A stretch of 64,000 bases of DNA, taken from Alphaproteobacteria bacterium. GTDB lineage: Bacteria > Pseudomonadota > Alphaproteobacteria > Rhodobacterales > Rhodobacteraceae. The position numbers were made by a program, and so were the translations under genes. The notes beneath the pieces were generated by a model. The model saw only the letters and a list, made by a program, of their open reading frames with translations, made no database searches and was not told the origin of the DNA. How positions within the stretch are numbered: the first letter of the stretch is position 1; every line of letters begins with the position of its first letter. Shown here one piece after another: positions 28,204-36,873 of this stretch. Where the stretch lies: the NCBI GenBank assembly GCA_030427145.1, contig JAUHWT010000002.1, positions 248,001 to 312,000 on the forward strand, written 5' to 3'.

Positions 28204-30150
28204 CTACAGCGCCGGCATCCCCTGCCGCACCGCCCGAGCATCGAGCCGCGCAACACCCAGCACATCAAGAACCTTCGCCTCGATCTGCCCGGCATTCATC
28301 GCCGCGACCTCATACATCTTCGCCGGTGAGTCCTGGTCAATGAATGTGTCGGGGAAGACCATCGACCGGAATTTCAACCCCCGGTCAAACACGCCCTCTT
28401 CCGCCAGAAGCTGCGCCACATGGCTGCCAAAGCCACCAATCGCGCCCTCCTCAATCGTAATCAAAGCCTCGTGGTTCGCGACCAGATCCAGGATCAGATC
28501 CCGGTCCAGCGGCTTGGCAAAGCGTGCATCGGCAATCGTTGGCGAAATGCCCCGCGCCGCCAGGTTCTCCGCCGCCTTCATGCATTCCGACAGCCGCGCC
28601 CCAAACGACAAAACCGCCACCTGGCCGCCCTCCCGCACCACGCGTCCCTTGCCGATCTCCAGCGGCTCACCCCGCTCCGGCATCTCAACCCCCTGGCCCT
28701 CGCCACGGGGAAACCGGAACGCGCTCGGACGGTCGTCAATCGCCACCGCCGTCGCAACCATATGCCGCAGTTCCGCTTCATCGGCCGCGGCCATCACCAC
28801 AAACCCCGGCAGGTTCGCGAGAAACGCCACGTCAAAACTGCCCGCATGGGTCGGCCCATCGGCCCCCACCAGCCCCGCACGGTCAATCGCAAACCGCACC
28901 GGCAGCCGCTGAATGGCCACGTCATGCACAACCTGGTCATAACCGCGCTGCAGGAAGGTCGAATAAATCGCACAGAACGGCTTCAACCCCCCGGCCGCCA
29001 TCCCGGCCGCAAAGGTCACGCCATGCTGCTCGGCAATGCCCACATCATGGCACCGCTCCGGAAACCGCTCCGCAAACAGGTTCAGCCCCGTGCCATCCGG
29101 CATCGCCGCCGTGACCGCCACGATTTTGTCGTCCCGTTCGGCCTCATCGATCAGAGAGGTCGCAAACACCTTGGTATAGCTTGGCGCGTTCGACGGCGCC
29201 TTGCGCTGCGCCCCGCTGGGCACGTCGAACTTTGCGACACCATGATAGCGGTCATCGGAATTCTCCGCCGGAGCGTACCCCTTGCCCTTTTTGGTCAGCG
29301 CGTGGATCAGAACCGGCCCCGTCGAGCGCATTTTCACCGCCCGCAGGATCTCAACCAGCTGGTTCACGTCATGGCCATCAATCGGCCCGATATAGGACAG
29401 CCCCAACGCGTCAAACAGCGTGCCACCACCGGCCGTCGCCGCCTTCACCGCATCCCGCGCGCGCTTCGCCCCTTCCTGGAACGGCCGTGGTAACAGACCC
29501 ACGGCGCCCTTTGCTGCCGCCTTCAGGTCCTGAAACGGCTCGCCGGCATAAAGCCGCGACAGATAGCTCGACATCGCCCCTACCGGCGGCGCAATCGACA
29601 TCTCGTTGTCGTTGAGAATGATGATCAGCCGCTTGCCCAGATGGCCCGCGTTGTTCATGGCCTCATAGGCCATGCCCGCCGACATCGCGCCATCCCCGAT
29701 CACGGCAATCACGTCGCCCACATCGTCACAGCCCGTCTCCCGGGCCACGGCGAAACCGAGACCTGCCGAGATCGACGTGGACGAATGCGCCGCACCAAAG
29801 GGATCGTAGGGGCTCTCCGCCCGTTTGGTGAAGCCCGACAGACCGCCACCCGACCGCAGCGTCCGGATACGGTCCCGCCGCCCGGTCAGGATCTTGTGCG
29901 GATAGCACTGATGCCCCACATCCCAAATGAGCTTGTCCTTCGGCGCATTAAACACCGCATGCACGGCCACCGTGATCTCCACCACGCCAAGCCCCGCGCC
30001 CAGATGCCCGCCGGTCTCCGACACCGCCGAAATGGTCTCGGAACGCAACTCATCGGCCACCTGGCGCAACTCACGGCTGCCCAGACCCTTCAGGTCATCG
30101 GGTGACTCGATCCGGTCCAAAAGCGGGGTTTCGGGGCGGTCAACGCTCAT
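28204..30150 (-). CDS. dxs: 1-deoxy-D-xylulose-5-phosphate synthase
   Basis: The 648-residue thiamine-diphosphate enzyme has [18 protein letters not shown], the TPP-binding [18 protein letters not shown], and the transketolase-like second half with [18 protein letters not shown]. It condenses pyruvate with glyceraldehyde 3-phosphate, the first step of the MEP isoprenoid route. A CAGGAG site precedes the ATG. It is the last gene of the operon HDAC-like, xseB, ispA, dxs, which supplies isoprenoid precursors next to the prenyl transferase. Confidence 0.96.
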   Translation of the reverse strand: MSVDRPETPLLDRIESPDDLKGLGSRELRQVADELRSETISAVSETGGHLGAGLGVVEITVAVHAVFNAPKDKLIWDVGHQCYPHKILTGRRDRIRTLRSGGGLSGFTKRAESPYDPFGAAHSSTSISAGLGFAVARETGCDDVGDVIAVIGDGAMSAGMAYEAMNNAGHLGKRLIIILNDNEMSIAPPVGAMSSYLSRLYAGEPFQDLKAAAKGAVGLLPRPFQEGAKRARDAVKAATAGGGTLFDALGLSYIGPIDGHDVNQLVEILRAVKMRSTGPVLIHALTKKGKGYAPAENSDDRYHGVAKFDVPSGAQRKAPSNAPSYTKVFATSLIDEAERDDKIVAVTAAMPDGTGLNLFAERFPERCHDVGIAEQHGVTFAAGMAAGGLKPFCAIYSTFLQRGYDQVVHDVAIQRLPVRFAIDRAGLVGADGPTHAGSFDVAFLANLPGFVVMAAADEAELRHMVATAVAIDDRPSAFRFPRGEGQGVEMPERGEPLEIGKGRVVREGGQVAVLSFGARLSECMKAAENLAARGISPTIADARFAKPLDRDLILDLVANHEALITIEEGAIGGFGSHVAQLLAEEGVFDRGLKFRSMVFPDTFIDQDSPAKMYEVAAMNAGQIEAKVLDVLGVARLDARAVRQGMPAL

Positions 30151-30184
30151 TTCTCAACTCCTGACGGCTGGGGGCACCAGGCCC

Positions 30185-31072
30185 CTAGCTTGTCCTCTTT
30201 ATCGCAAATCGGGCCGCCAGACGCAGGTTTTCCGCACTCGACCCATAGGGCGCCAGATGTGAACAGGCGCTGTCCACCAGATCCCGGGCCTTCTGCCGCG
30301 CCCCGGCAATTCCCATCAGCGACACAAACGTCGCCTTCCCGGCGGCCTCATCCTTGCGCAGCTTCTTCCCAACCGCATCCGCATCACCCTCGACATCGAG
30401 AATGTCATCGGCCACCTGGAACGCAAGCCCCAGATCGGTAGCATAGGCCCGGAGCGGCCCCGGATCCTGCCGCGCCAGAATGGCACCGCTCTCCACCGCC
30501 CACACGATCAGCTCACCCGTCTTCAGGCTCTGCAACATGCTGACCTCATCCAGGTTCAGCGAAGCATCTGTCTTCTCCGCCGCCACGTCAAACGCCTGTC
30601 CGGCCACCATGCCAAAGGCCCCGGCGGCCTCGGCCAGCCGGTGGATCAGCCGCACCTGAATACGCGGATCAATCCCGCCCTGCGGCGCCGACAGGATTTC
30701 AAAGGCCAGCGTCTGAAGCGCATCACCCACCAGAACCGCCGTGGCCTCGTCCCATTTCACATGCACCGTGGGCTTGCCCCGGCGCATGTCATCGTCATCC
30801 ATGCTGGGCAGGTCGTCATGCACCAGGGAATAGGCATGCAGGCATTCCACCGCCGCCGCCGTGCGGATCGACTGCGCCGGCGGCACCCGGAACAGAGCAG
30901 CAGATTCCAGCGCCAGAAACCCGCGCATCCGCTTGCCACCGGACAAAACCGCATGGCGCATCGGCGCGCTCAGCATCGCATCTTCGCCGGGCAACAGGCG
31001 CTCAAGCGCCTCTTCCACCCGCGTCGCGGCCTGGCTCAGAACCGCATGAAACTGAAGACCCTCGCTATCCAT
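30185..31072 (-). CDS. ispA: polyprenyl synthetase (geranyl/farnesyl diphosphate synthase)
   Basis: The 295-residue prenyltransferase has the first aspartate-rich motif DDLPSMDDDDMRRG and the second motif QVADDILDVEGD, with GGKRMRGFL for substrate binding. The pattern around the first motif fits short-chain (C15) synthases. It condenses IPP with DMAPP and GPP to make farnesyl diphosphate for quinones, hopanoids or carotenoids. It starts four bases after the xseB stop, so translational coupling is likely. An upstream ribosome site is weak. Confidence 0.92.
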   Translation of the reverse strand: MDSEGLQFHAVLSQAATRVEEALERLLPGEDAMLSAPMRHAVLSGGKRMRGFLALESAALFRVPPAQSIRTAAAVECLHAYSLVHDDLPSMDDDDMRRGKPTVHVKWDEATAVLVGDALQTLAFEILSAPQGGIDPRIQVRLIHRLAEAAGAFGMVAGQAFDVAAEKTDASLNLDEVSMLQSLKTGELIVWAVESGAILARQDPGPLRAYATDLGLAFQVADDILDVEGDADAVGKKLRKDEAAGKATFVSLMGIAGARQKARDLVDSACSHLAPYGSSAENLRLAARFAIKRTS

Positions 31073-31076
31073 CGGC

Positions 31077-31325
31077 TCAGGAAATGTTCACGTCTTTGGC
31101 GGTCACGCGTCCATCCGCCGTTTTGGCGATCTGACTGACGCGGGCCTCGGCCTCTTTCAGCTTTTCCTCGCAATGTCCCCGAAGCTCGGCACCACGGGCG
31201 TAAAGCTCAATGGACTGTTCCAGCGGCACGTCACCGGATTCCAGCCGCCCAACAACCGTTTCAAGTTCGGCCAGCGCCTCTTCGAACCCCATGTTTTTGA
31301 CGGGCTTCGCCTTTGCCTCAGCCAT
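31077..31325 (-). CDS. xseB: exodeoxyribonuclease VII small subunit
   Basis: The 82-residue protein reads FEEALAELETVVGRLESGDVPLEQSIELYARGAELRGHCEEKLKEAEARV, the helical hairpin of XseB. Several XseB subunits assemble on XseA, which is not in this window, to degrade single-stranded DNA. The ATG at 31325 has a GGAGCG site; a GTG two codons earlier is an alternative. It overlaps the end of the HDAC-like gene by eight bases and precedes ispA, the usual xseB-ispA-dxs order. Confidence 0.93.
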   Translation of the reverse strand: MAEAKAKPVKNMGFEEALAELETVVGRLESGDVPLEQSIELYARGAELRGHCEEKLKEAEARVSQIAKTADGRVTAKDVNIS

Positions 31326-32256
31326 CTCCACGCTCCATCAGAACCTTCACATGTGCGCCCACGGACGACGCCAGCGCGGGCAAATCATATCCGCCCTCAA
31401 GTGTCGAGACCACACGGCCAAAACAGTGCCTGTCCGCCAGATCACAAAGCCGTCCAGTGGCCCAGGCAAAATCATCCTCCACCAGGTCGAGATTGGCCAG
31501 CGGATCGTCCCTGTGCGCGTCAAACCCGGCCGAAATAAAGATCATTTCCGGCCTGTGCCGGTCCACGGCGGGCAGAACCACATCCTCCATCACCTGCCGG
31601 AACTGCGCGCCACCGGCCCCAGCCGAGAGCGGCGCATTCACGATCTGGCCATGCTTGCCCCGCTCGTTTTGCGCACCGGAACCGGGATAGAGCGGCATCT
31701 GATGGGTCGAGGCAAACAGAATACGCTCATCATCCCACACCAGGTCCTGGGTGCCGTTGCCGTGATGCACGTCAAAATCAATGATCGCCACCCGCTCCAG
31801 GTTGTGAACGTCAAGCGCATGCCGCGCCCCGATCACCACGGTCCCGAGGTAGCAAAACCCCATGGGGGTCGAGGTCTCCGCATGATGCCCCGGCGGACGC
31901 ACGGCGCAAAAGCCGTTTTTCACCGCGCCATCCATGACCTGATCCACCGCCCGCACAATCGCGCCCGCGGCCCGTCGCGCCGCCACAAGCGTATGCGGCC
32001 CAAGAACCGTATCCGCGTCGAGCGGCAACAGCCCCTCCTGGGGCGTGTCCCTCTCAAGCTTTCGAAGATAATCCTCGGGATGAACGCGCAAAATCGCCTC
32101 ATCCGTCACCAGCGGCGCCTCCTCCCGGACAAGTCCGGAAAAGGCGTCACCCTCAAGCTCGGCATTCACCGCAACCAGCCGCTCCACCCGCTCCGGATGG
32201 CCCGGCGAGTTCCGGTGCAGCAGACAGTCGGAATGCCCGAGTAAAAGTGTGCCCAT
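31318..32256 (-). CDS. histone deacetylase-family amidohydrolase (acetoin utilisation / acetylpolyamine type)
   Basis: The 312-residue zinc enzyme has the arginase-deacetylase fold motifs: HRNSPGHPERVERL, RPPGHHAETSTPMGFCYL with the catalytic His pair, the zinc ligands in IIDFDVHHGNGTQDLVW, and the third ligand in ISAGFDAHRDDPLANL. It should remove acyl groups from amines such as polyamines or lysines; the substrate is not known. The start at 32256 has a GGGGAGG site, and an ATG 15 codons upstream is less likely. It heads the isoprenoid operon and overlaps xseB. Confidence 0.9.
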   Translation of the reverse strand: MGTLLLGHSDCLLHRNSPGHPERVERLVAVNAELEGDAFSGLVREEAPLVTDEAILRVHPEDYLRKLERDTPQEGLLPLDADTVLGPHTLVAARRAAGAIVRAVDQVMDGAVKNGFCAVRPPGHHAETSTPMGFCYLGTVVIGARHALDVHNLERVAIIDFDVHHGNGTQDLVWDDERILFASTHQMPLYPGSGAQNERGKHGQIVNAPLSAGAGGAQFRQVMEDVVLPAVDRHRPEMIFISAGFDAHRDDPLANLDLVEDDFAWATGRLCDLADRHCFGRVVSTLEGGYDLPALASSVGAHVKVLMERGDG

Positions 32257-32363
32257 CGGTGCGCCTCCCCAGAAATCATTTGCCGCAATCTGGCACAGCA
32301 CGGGACCGGCCTCAATGCGTCACGCACGTGATTTCAAAATGGAGTGGCGCCCCACCTGGGCTG

Positions 32364-32939
32364 TCAGGGTTTCGCGACCCGCGCCGGCCAGTGCAGAACC
32401 GTGTCGAGCAAAGCCCGGTTCTCCGCAACCATTTCCTGGAACACCGACACGAAAGACGGCCAGGGCGCGGAGAGCGTCCCCTCAACCTCACCAAAGCCAA
32501 ACTCCAGATCGGCCTCGTGTTTCAGCGCCAGATGACGCATCCGGATATTGTTGCTCAGGCAATGCAGCAGCAGCTTCTTGATACCCCGGTTCCTTGCGAC
32601 CGCCACCATATGACGGAACAGCGCATCGCCAATCCCGTGGTTCTGGCATTCCGCCTCTACCGAAAACGCCATCTCCGCCGGCGCCTGCCGCCGGATGATA
32701 TCCCGGCGCAACTCGGCCACGGCCCGAAGCTCGCCATCGACAAACGCACCATACGCCACCACGCCGGGGGCGAAGAAACCGTCGACATATTTATTGATGC
32801 CGGCATCATTGACCGGCCCACCAAAACGCAAATGACGCGAGTCGTCATCAAGCCGCAAAAAGTGACCACGCACCCGCGACTGATCAATTCTCCACAGCCG
32901 CCTGATCACCGGATGAAACTCCGGCACTTCCCGATTCAT
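32364..32939 (-). CDS. GNAT-family N-acetyltransferase
   Basis: The 191-residue protein has a GNAT core: GAFVDGELRAVAELR and the acetyl-CoA pyrophosphate loop QNHGIGDALFRHMVAVARNRG, followed by KKLLLHCLSNNIRMRHLALKH. The substrate is unknown. A CAGGAG site precedes the ATG. Its promoter region (32940-33110) contains an imperfect 33-base palindrome, and a 21-bp repeat array lies further upstream, which may bear on its control. Confidence 0.85.
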   Translation of the reverse strand: MNREVPEFHPVIRRLWRIDQSRVRGHFLRLDDDSRHLRFGGPVNDAGINKYVDGFFAPGVVAYGAFVDGELRAVAELRRDIIRRQAPAEMAFSVEAECQNHGIGDALFRHMVAVARNRGIKKLLLHCLSNNIRMRHLALKHEADLEFGFGEVEGTLSAPWPSFVSVFQEMVAENRALLDTVLHWPARVAKP

Positions 32940-33008
32940 AACCCGGTACTCCTGAACTGACCGACCGGTACAGATGGTCGGCTAAACCGTGCCTCAGATA
33001 ATACGCAC

Positions 33009-33041
33009 GCTGCATTGCAACAATGTTAACTGCAGTGCAGC
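33009..33041. promoter_or_regulatory. imperfect 33-bp palindrome upstream of the GNAT gene
   Basis: The arms GCTGCATTGCA (33009-33019) and TGCAGTGCAGC (33031-33041) are complementary at 10 of 11 bases across an 11-base spacer. Inside it a second palindrome, CATTG-CAA-CAATG (33013-33025), is perfect. It lies 70-102 bases upstream of the GNAT start, where an operator could act. The protein that would bind is unknown. Confidence 0.5.
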
Positions 33042-33118
33042 ATCAGCCAAAATCACATTAAGGTAAATAATGCCGTCGCGCCGGGCCGCCAACGCCCCGA
33101 AACCGCATGGCAGTTATG

Positions 33119-33244
33119 CAAATCGCACCATTTACCGTGCAATCTGTGCCATTTGATTCACAATCTGCGCCACTTCAGAAGCAATCTGTGCCAATCCGAT
33201 GTCAATCTGCGCCACTTTCAGCACAATCTGCGCCACCTGGGCAC
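33119..33244. repeat. tandem array of six 21-bp units with a conserved 12-bp core
   Basis: Units begin at 33119, 33140, 33161, 33182, 33203 and 33224. Units two to six carry the core CAATCTG(C/T)GCCA; the first is degenerate. The remaining nine bases of each unit vary. The spacing of exactly 21 bp is two helical turns, so all cores face the same side of the DNA. A reading frame through the array would give a QSAP/QSVP heptapeptide repeat, but CAA and TCT codons are unusual here, and the conservation includes synonymous positions, which favours a DNA-level role. Confidence 0.8.
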
Positions 33245-33255
33245 CGTTCAGAAGC

Positions 33256-33284
33256 CTTCGACCCGGCCAGAAACCGGGTCGAAG
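33256..33284 (-). terminator. hairpin after the substrate-binding protein gene
   Basis: CTTCGACCCGG (33256-33266) pairs perfectly with CCGGGTCGAAG (33274-33284) around a seven-base loop, 17 bases past the stop of the importer operon. No T run follows on the minus strand, so it may act as an mRNA 3' stabiliser or a weak terminator. Confidence 0.5.
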
Positions 33285-33300
33285 CAGTAGTAATGGCGCC

Positions 33301-34284
33301 TCAGTTCAGCGCCTTGTCCGTCACAACATGGGTCCAGGCGCCTTCCGGCTCCTTCGTGATCACCGGATCGGACCCCGCACTCAGAAGGGTGCTGACGGTC
33401 CGCTCATAATCCGCCGGATCCAGAGAACCATCTGATCCTGCAGTCAATTTTGCGACCTCACCCATCATCCGTTTCTGATGTTTTTCGGTCTGCGCACCGG
33501 TTTCGTCATTGTCCAGAACGATCATCGCGGCATCGTCCGGGTTCTCCTCGGCCCATTTCCAGCCTTTCATGGAAGCCCGCACAAACTTCGCCATGGTCTC
33601 GACGAATTCCGGATCCTCAAGCCGCTCCTCGAGCACGTAGAGACCGTCTTCAAGAGTGCTAACCCCTTGATCCTCATACTTAAATACGGTCAGATCATCT
33701 TCGGTCAGCCCCGCGTCAATCACCTGCCAGTATTCATTGTAGGTCATGGTCGAGATACAGGCGGCCTGCTTCTGCAACAGCGGATCGACGTTAAAGCCCT
33801 GTTTTAAAACGGTAACTCCGTCCTCACCACCGTCCGTCGGAATGCCCAGCGTGCTCATCCAGCTCAGGAACGGATACTCGTTTCCGAAGAACCAGACACC
33901 CAGCGTCTGACCCGGGAAATCCTCGATTGTCGTCACGCCACTGTCGTTCCGGCATGTCAGCATCATGCCCGAGGATTTGAAAGGTTGTGCAATGTTTACA
34001 AGGGGTAAGCCCGCCTCACGCGCCGCCAGGGCCGACGGCATCCAGTCCACGATGACATCCGCGCCACCACCGGCGAGAACCTGCGCCGGAGCGATGTCCG
34101 GACCACCGGCCTTGATGGTCACGTCAAGCCCTTCCTCCTCGTAAAACCCCTCATCCTGGGCCACGTAATAGCCAGCAAACTGTGCCTGGGTCACCCATTT
34201 CAGCTGGATCGTCACTTCCTGCCCGAAGGCGGCGGATCCGAGCACCATCGCCGCGGCGGATGCGCCCCAAATCATTGTTTTCAT
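33301..34284 (-). CDS. ABC transporter substrate-binding protein (NMT1/ThiY-like), probable pyrimidine uptake
   Basis: The 327-residue protein has a signal peptide ending AAFGQ and the NMT1/ThiY-like opening VTIQLKWVTQAQFAGYYVAQDEGFYEEEGLDV. The domain binds small heterocycles such as pyrimidine precursors of thiamine, taurine or riboflavin. The genes upstream encode a pyrimidine-degradation pathway, so uracil, thymine or dihydropyrimidines are the likely cargo; this is inference. An AAGGAGA site precedes the ATG. It is the last gene of the operon that starts at 40522. Confidence 0.85.
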   Translation of the reverse strand: MKTMIWGASAAAMVLGSAAFGQEVTIQLKWVTQAQFAGYYVAQDEGFYEEEGLDVTIKAGGPDIAPAQVLAGGGADVIVDWMPSALAAREAGLPLVNIAQPFKSSGMMLTCRNDSGVTTIEDFPGQTLGVWFFGNEYPFLSWMSTLGIPTDGGEDGVTVLKQGFNVDPLLQKQAACISTMTYNEYWQVIDAGLTEDDLTVFKYEDQGVSTLEDGLYVLEERLEDPEFVETMAKFVRASMKGWKWAEENPDDAAMIVLDNDETGAQTEKHQKRMMGEVAKLTAGSDGSLDPADYERTVSTLLSAGSDPVITKEPEGAWTHVVTDKALN

Positions 34285-34317
34285 TGTCAGTCTCCTTGTT
34301 GAACTTCTTTTTGTTTG

Positions 34318-35157
34318 TCAGTGCCGGTGTGACGGATGCCAGAACGTCACCCGTTTCTCCAGCAGCGCCACGAGCCCGTAAAAGCCCGATCCGACCAGCG
34401 CCGCGACCGTGATTTCCGCCCAGACCATGTCCAGCGCCAGCCGTCCCACCTCGGTCGAAATCCGAAACCCCATGCCCTTCGTGGGGGAGCCGAAGAACTC
34501 CGCTACTATGGCCCCGATCAGAGCGAGCGTCGTGCAGATCTTCAAACCATTGAAAACAAACGGCATTGCTGCAGGCAGCCGCAGTTTGACCAAGGTCTGC
34601 CAATAGCCGGAGGCATAGGTCCGCATCAGATCCCGCTGCATGTGATCCGTTGCCGCCAGCCCCTGAACCGTGTTCACCAGCATCGGGAAAAAGCACATCA
34701 AAACAACGATCGCGGCCTTCGACTGCCAGTCAAACCCGAACCACATCACCATGATCGGCGCCATGCCAATAATCGGCAGTGCCGCGACAAAATTCCCCAC
34801 CGGCAACAGCCCGCGCTTCAAAAACGGCACCCTGTCGACCAAAATCCCGACCAGAAACGCCGACCCGCAGCCAATCGCATAGCCGGAGAGCGCCCCCCGG
34901 AAAAACGTCTGCACCACGTCCTCCCAAAGCACCGCGGTGTTCTCAACGAGCGCCACACGAATGGCCGAGGGCGCCGGCAGCAGAACCGGGCTGATGTCAT
35001 AGACCCGAACCGCCAGTTCCCACACCACCAGCACGGTCACACCGAACAGAACCGGCGGCAGCCACCGCGATATCCGGCTGTTACCCGAGGCCGAGACCCA
35101 GGCATTCACCTTCCAGGCCACCAGCCAAACCGCCGCGATTCCAATCAGTTGCACCAC
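34318..35157 (-). CDS. ABC transporter permease (binding-protein-dependent)
   Basis: The 279-residue membrane protein has about six helices and the permease signature loop ATDHMQRDLMRTYASGYWQTLVKLRLPAAMPFVFNGLKI, typical of the SsuC/TauC/ThiX group. It starts with GTG at 35157, one base after the stop of the preceding permease. It should form half of the importer channel with the 35159-36058 protein. Confidence 0.88.
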   Translation of the reverse strand: MVQLIGIAAVWLVAWKVNAWVSASGNSRISRWLPPVLFGVTVLVVWELAVRVYDISPVLLPAPSAIRVALVENTAVLWEDVVQTFFRGALSGYAIGCGSAFLVGILVDRVPFLKRGLLPVGNFVAALPIIGMAPIMVMWFGFDWQSKAAIVVLMCFFPMLVNTVQGLAATDHMQRDLMRTYASGYWQTLVKLRLPAAMPFVFNGLKICTTLALIGAIVAEFFGSPTKGMGFRISTEVGRLALDMVWAEITVAALVGSGFYGLVALLEKRVTFWHPSHRH

Positions 35158-35158
35158 G

Positions 35159-36058
35159 TCAGCGCCCTCCCATCACGCGAAGGGTTGCACGCTCGGCAAC
35201 ACCAACCAGGGCCACCAGCGCGGCCGCCAGGATCGCCGCCATCACGAGGGCCGACCAGATTTGCACCGTCTGTCCGTAGTAACTCCCCGACAGCATTCGC
35301 GCCCCAAGACCGGCCACGGCCCCGGTCGGCAACTCACCGATGATGGCCCCCACCAGGCTCGCCGCCACGCCGATTTTCAGCGAGGTAAACAGATACGGCA
35401 CCGCCGAGGGCAGACGCAGCCGCCAGAACGTCTGCGACCGGCTCGCGTTCCATGTATGCATCTGATCCAGAAGCATCTTATTCGGACTGCGCAGTCCTTT
35501 CACCATGCCCACGACCACCGGGAAAAACGACAGATACATGGAGATGATGGCCTTGGGCAAAAGCCCTGAAATGCCGATCGAATTCAGCACCACAATAATC
35601 ATCGGCGCAATCGCCAGAATGGGGATCGTCTGGCTCGCGATCACCCACGGCATGACGCTCGCGTTCATGGTGCGGTCATGCACGATCCCCACCGCCAGCA
35701 GAATGCCCAGCCCCGACCCCAGCGCAAACCCGGCGAGAGTGGCTGAGAGCGTGATCCAGGCATGGCGAAAAAGCGAGCGTTTTGAGGTAATTCGCGTGCC
35801 GATGGTGGATTTCCAGAGATCCTGAACCACCTGATGCGGTGCCGGCAAAACCGGCCTCTCCTGGCTCCAGGTATCCGCTACCAGTTCCGTCGCGGACAGT
35901 TCCACCTCATCCCGCCCCGCCTGATCCAGGGCCCAGGGCGCATTCAGCCAGACGGCCCCGGCGTACCAGATCGCGATAATCGCCGCGACGACCACCACAA
36001 CCGGAATGACCTGTCCCGCCCAGATGCGGGACCTTAGCGGAACCGCCGCGTCAGACAT
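35159..36058 (-). CDS. ABC transporter permease (binding-protein-dependent)
   Basis: The 299-residue membrane protein opens with MSDAAVPLRSRIWAGQ and has a hydrophobic first helix. Its signature loop is RSPNKMLLDQMHTWNASRSQTFWRLRLPSAVPYLFTSLKIG. The ATG at 36058 overlaps the stop of the ATPase gene by eight bases, which fixes the start; an upstream extension of 36 residues reads into the ATPase gene and is rejected. It is the partner of the second permease. Confidence 0.88.
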   Translation of the reverse strand: MSDAAVPLRSRIWAGQVIPVVVVVAAIIAIWYAGAVWLNAPWALDQAGRDEVELSATELVADTWSQERPVLPAPHQVVQDLWKSTIGTRITSKRSLFRHAWITLSATLAGFALGSGLGILLAVGIVHDRTMNASVMPWVIASQTIPILAIAPMIIVVLNSIGISGLLPKAIISMYLSFFPVVVGMVKGLRSPNKMLLDQMHTWNASRSQTFWRLRLPSAVPYLFTSLKIGVAASLVGAIIGELPTGAVAGLGARMLSGSYYGQTVQIWSALVMAAILAAALVALVGVAERATLRVMGGR

Positions 36059-36851
36059 CCTCAAGCGTTCCCGCCCGAAGCCCGACGCGCACCCGGGCGG
36101 CAATCTCCAGAAAATCCGCGCTCTCGCGAATATGCAGCGGCCGTTCCTTCGGCAGCGTGCTCTCAATCACATCGGTGACACGCCCTGGCCGCGGGCTCAT
36201 GACCACGATACGGGTACTTAGATAGACCGCCTCCGGGATGGAATGTGTAACAAAGCCAATGGTTTTCCCGGTTCTACTCCACAACTCCAGCAACTGCTCA
36301 TTGAGCTTGTCACGCACAATCTCATCAAGCGCACCAAACGGCTCATCCATCAGCAGAATATCCGCGTCAAACCCCAGTGCCCGCGCGATGGACGCCCTCT
36401 GCTGCATCCCGCCGGACAGTTGCCACGGGTATTTGTTCTCAAACCCCGCCAGTTCGACCATCTCAAGAACCCGCGCCACGCGCGCGTCCTGCTCGGATTT
36501 CGAATACCCCATGATTTCAAGAGGTAATCGGATATTCTTATCAATCGTGCGCCATTGAAAAAGCCCCGCCGCCTGAAACACATAGCCATAGGCCCGCGCC
36601 TTCCGGGCCTCCGCCGGGCTCATGCCATTCACGGTGATACTGCCGTCGGTCGGCTGTTCCAGATCCGCCATCACCCGCAGGAACGTGGTTTTGCCACATC
36701 CCGACGGGCCGATGAACGAAACGAAATCGCCCTGGTTGATGGTCAGGTCCACATGGCTCAGTGCATGCACGGGACCATCGTTGGTCTGAAACGTCAGGCT
36801 CAGATCCCTGGCTTCGATAACTGGCTTGGGCGTCAAAGGCTTATCCCACAA
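36051..36851 (-). CDS. ABC transporter ATP-binding protein
   Basis: The roughly 266-residue ATPase has Walker [12 protein letters not shown], a Q-loop in YGYVFQAAGLFQW, the signature LSGGMQQRASIARALGF, and Walker B ILLMDEPFGALDEI, as in the SsuB/TauB/nitrate subfamily. It should drive the importer of this operon. The start is unclear: no ATG is in a suitable place, and TTG at 36851 or another TTG five codons on are the candidates. It follows the dihydropyrimidinase gene after 22 bases. Confidence 0.88.
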   Translation of the reverse strand: MWDKPLTPKPVIEARDLSLTFQTNDGPVHALSHVDLTINQGDFVSFIGPSGCGKTTFLRVMADLEQPTDGSITVNGMSPAEARKARAYGYVFQAAGLFQWRTIDKNIRLPLEIMGYSKSEQDARVARVLEMVELAGFENKYPWQLSGGMQQRASIARALGFDADILLMDEPFGALDEIVRDKLNEQLLELWSRTGKTIGFVTHSIPEAVYLSTRIVVMSPRPGRVTDVIESTLPKERPLHIRESADFLEIAARVRVGLRAGTLEDV

Positions 36852-36873
36852 AACTCATGTTCAGCTTAAACCC

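Larger units (their letters stand above)
32940..33300. other. 361-base non-coding region with palindrome, repeat array and hairpin
   Basis: I do not support any gene in this stretch. It contains the presumed promoter of the GNAT gene, an imperfect palindrome at 33009-33041, the direct-repeat array at 33119-33244, and a GC-rich hairpin at 33256-33284 near the 3' end of the substrate-binding protein gene. Confidence 0.6.

Noticed and set aside
33119-33244. CRISPR array
   Set aside because: The units are 21 bp with a 12-bp core and nine-base variable part, far too short for repeat plus spacer, and there are no cas genes in the window.
33107-33409. Protein-coding reading of the 21-bp repeat array
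   Set aside because: No ribosome site, disfavoured codons in the repeat, and the C-terminal third is antisense to the substrate-binding protein gene.
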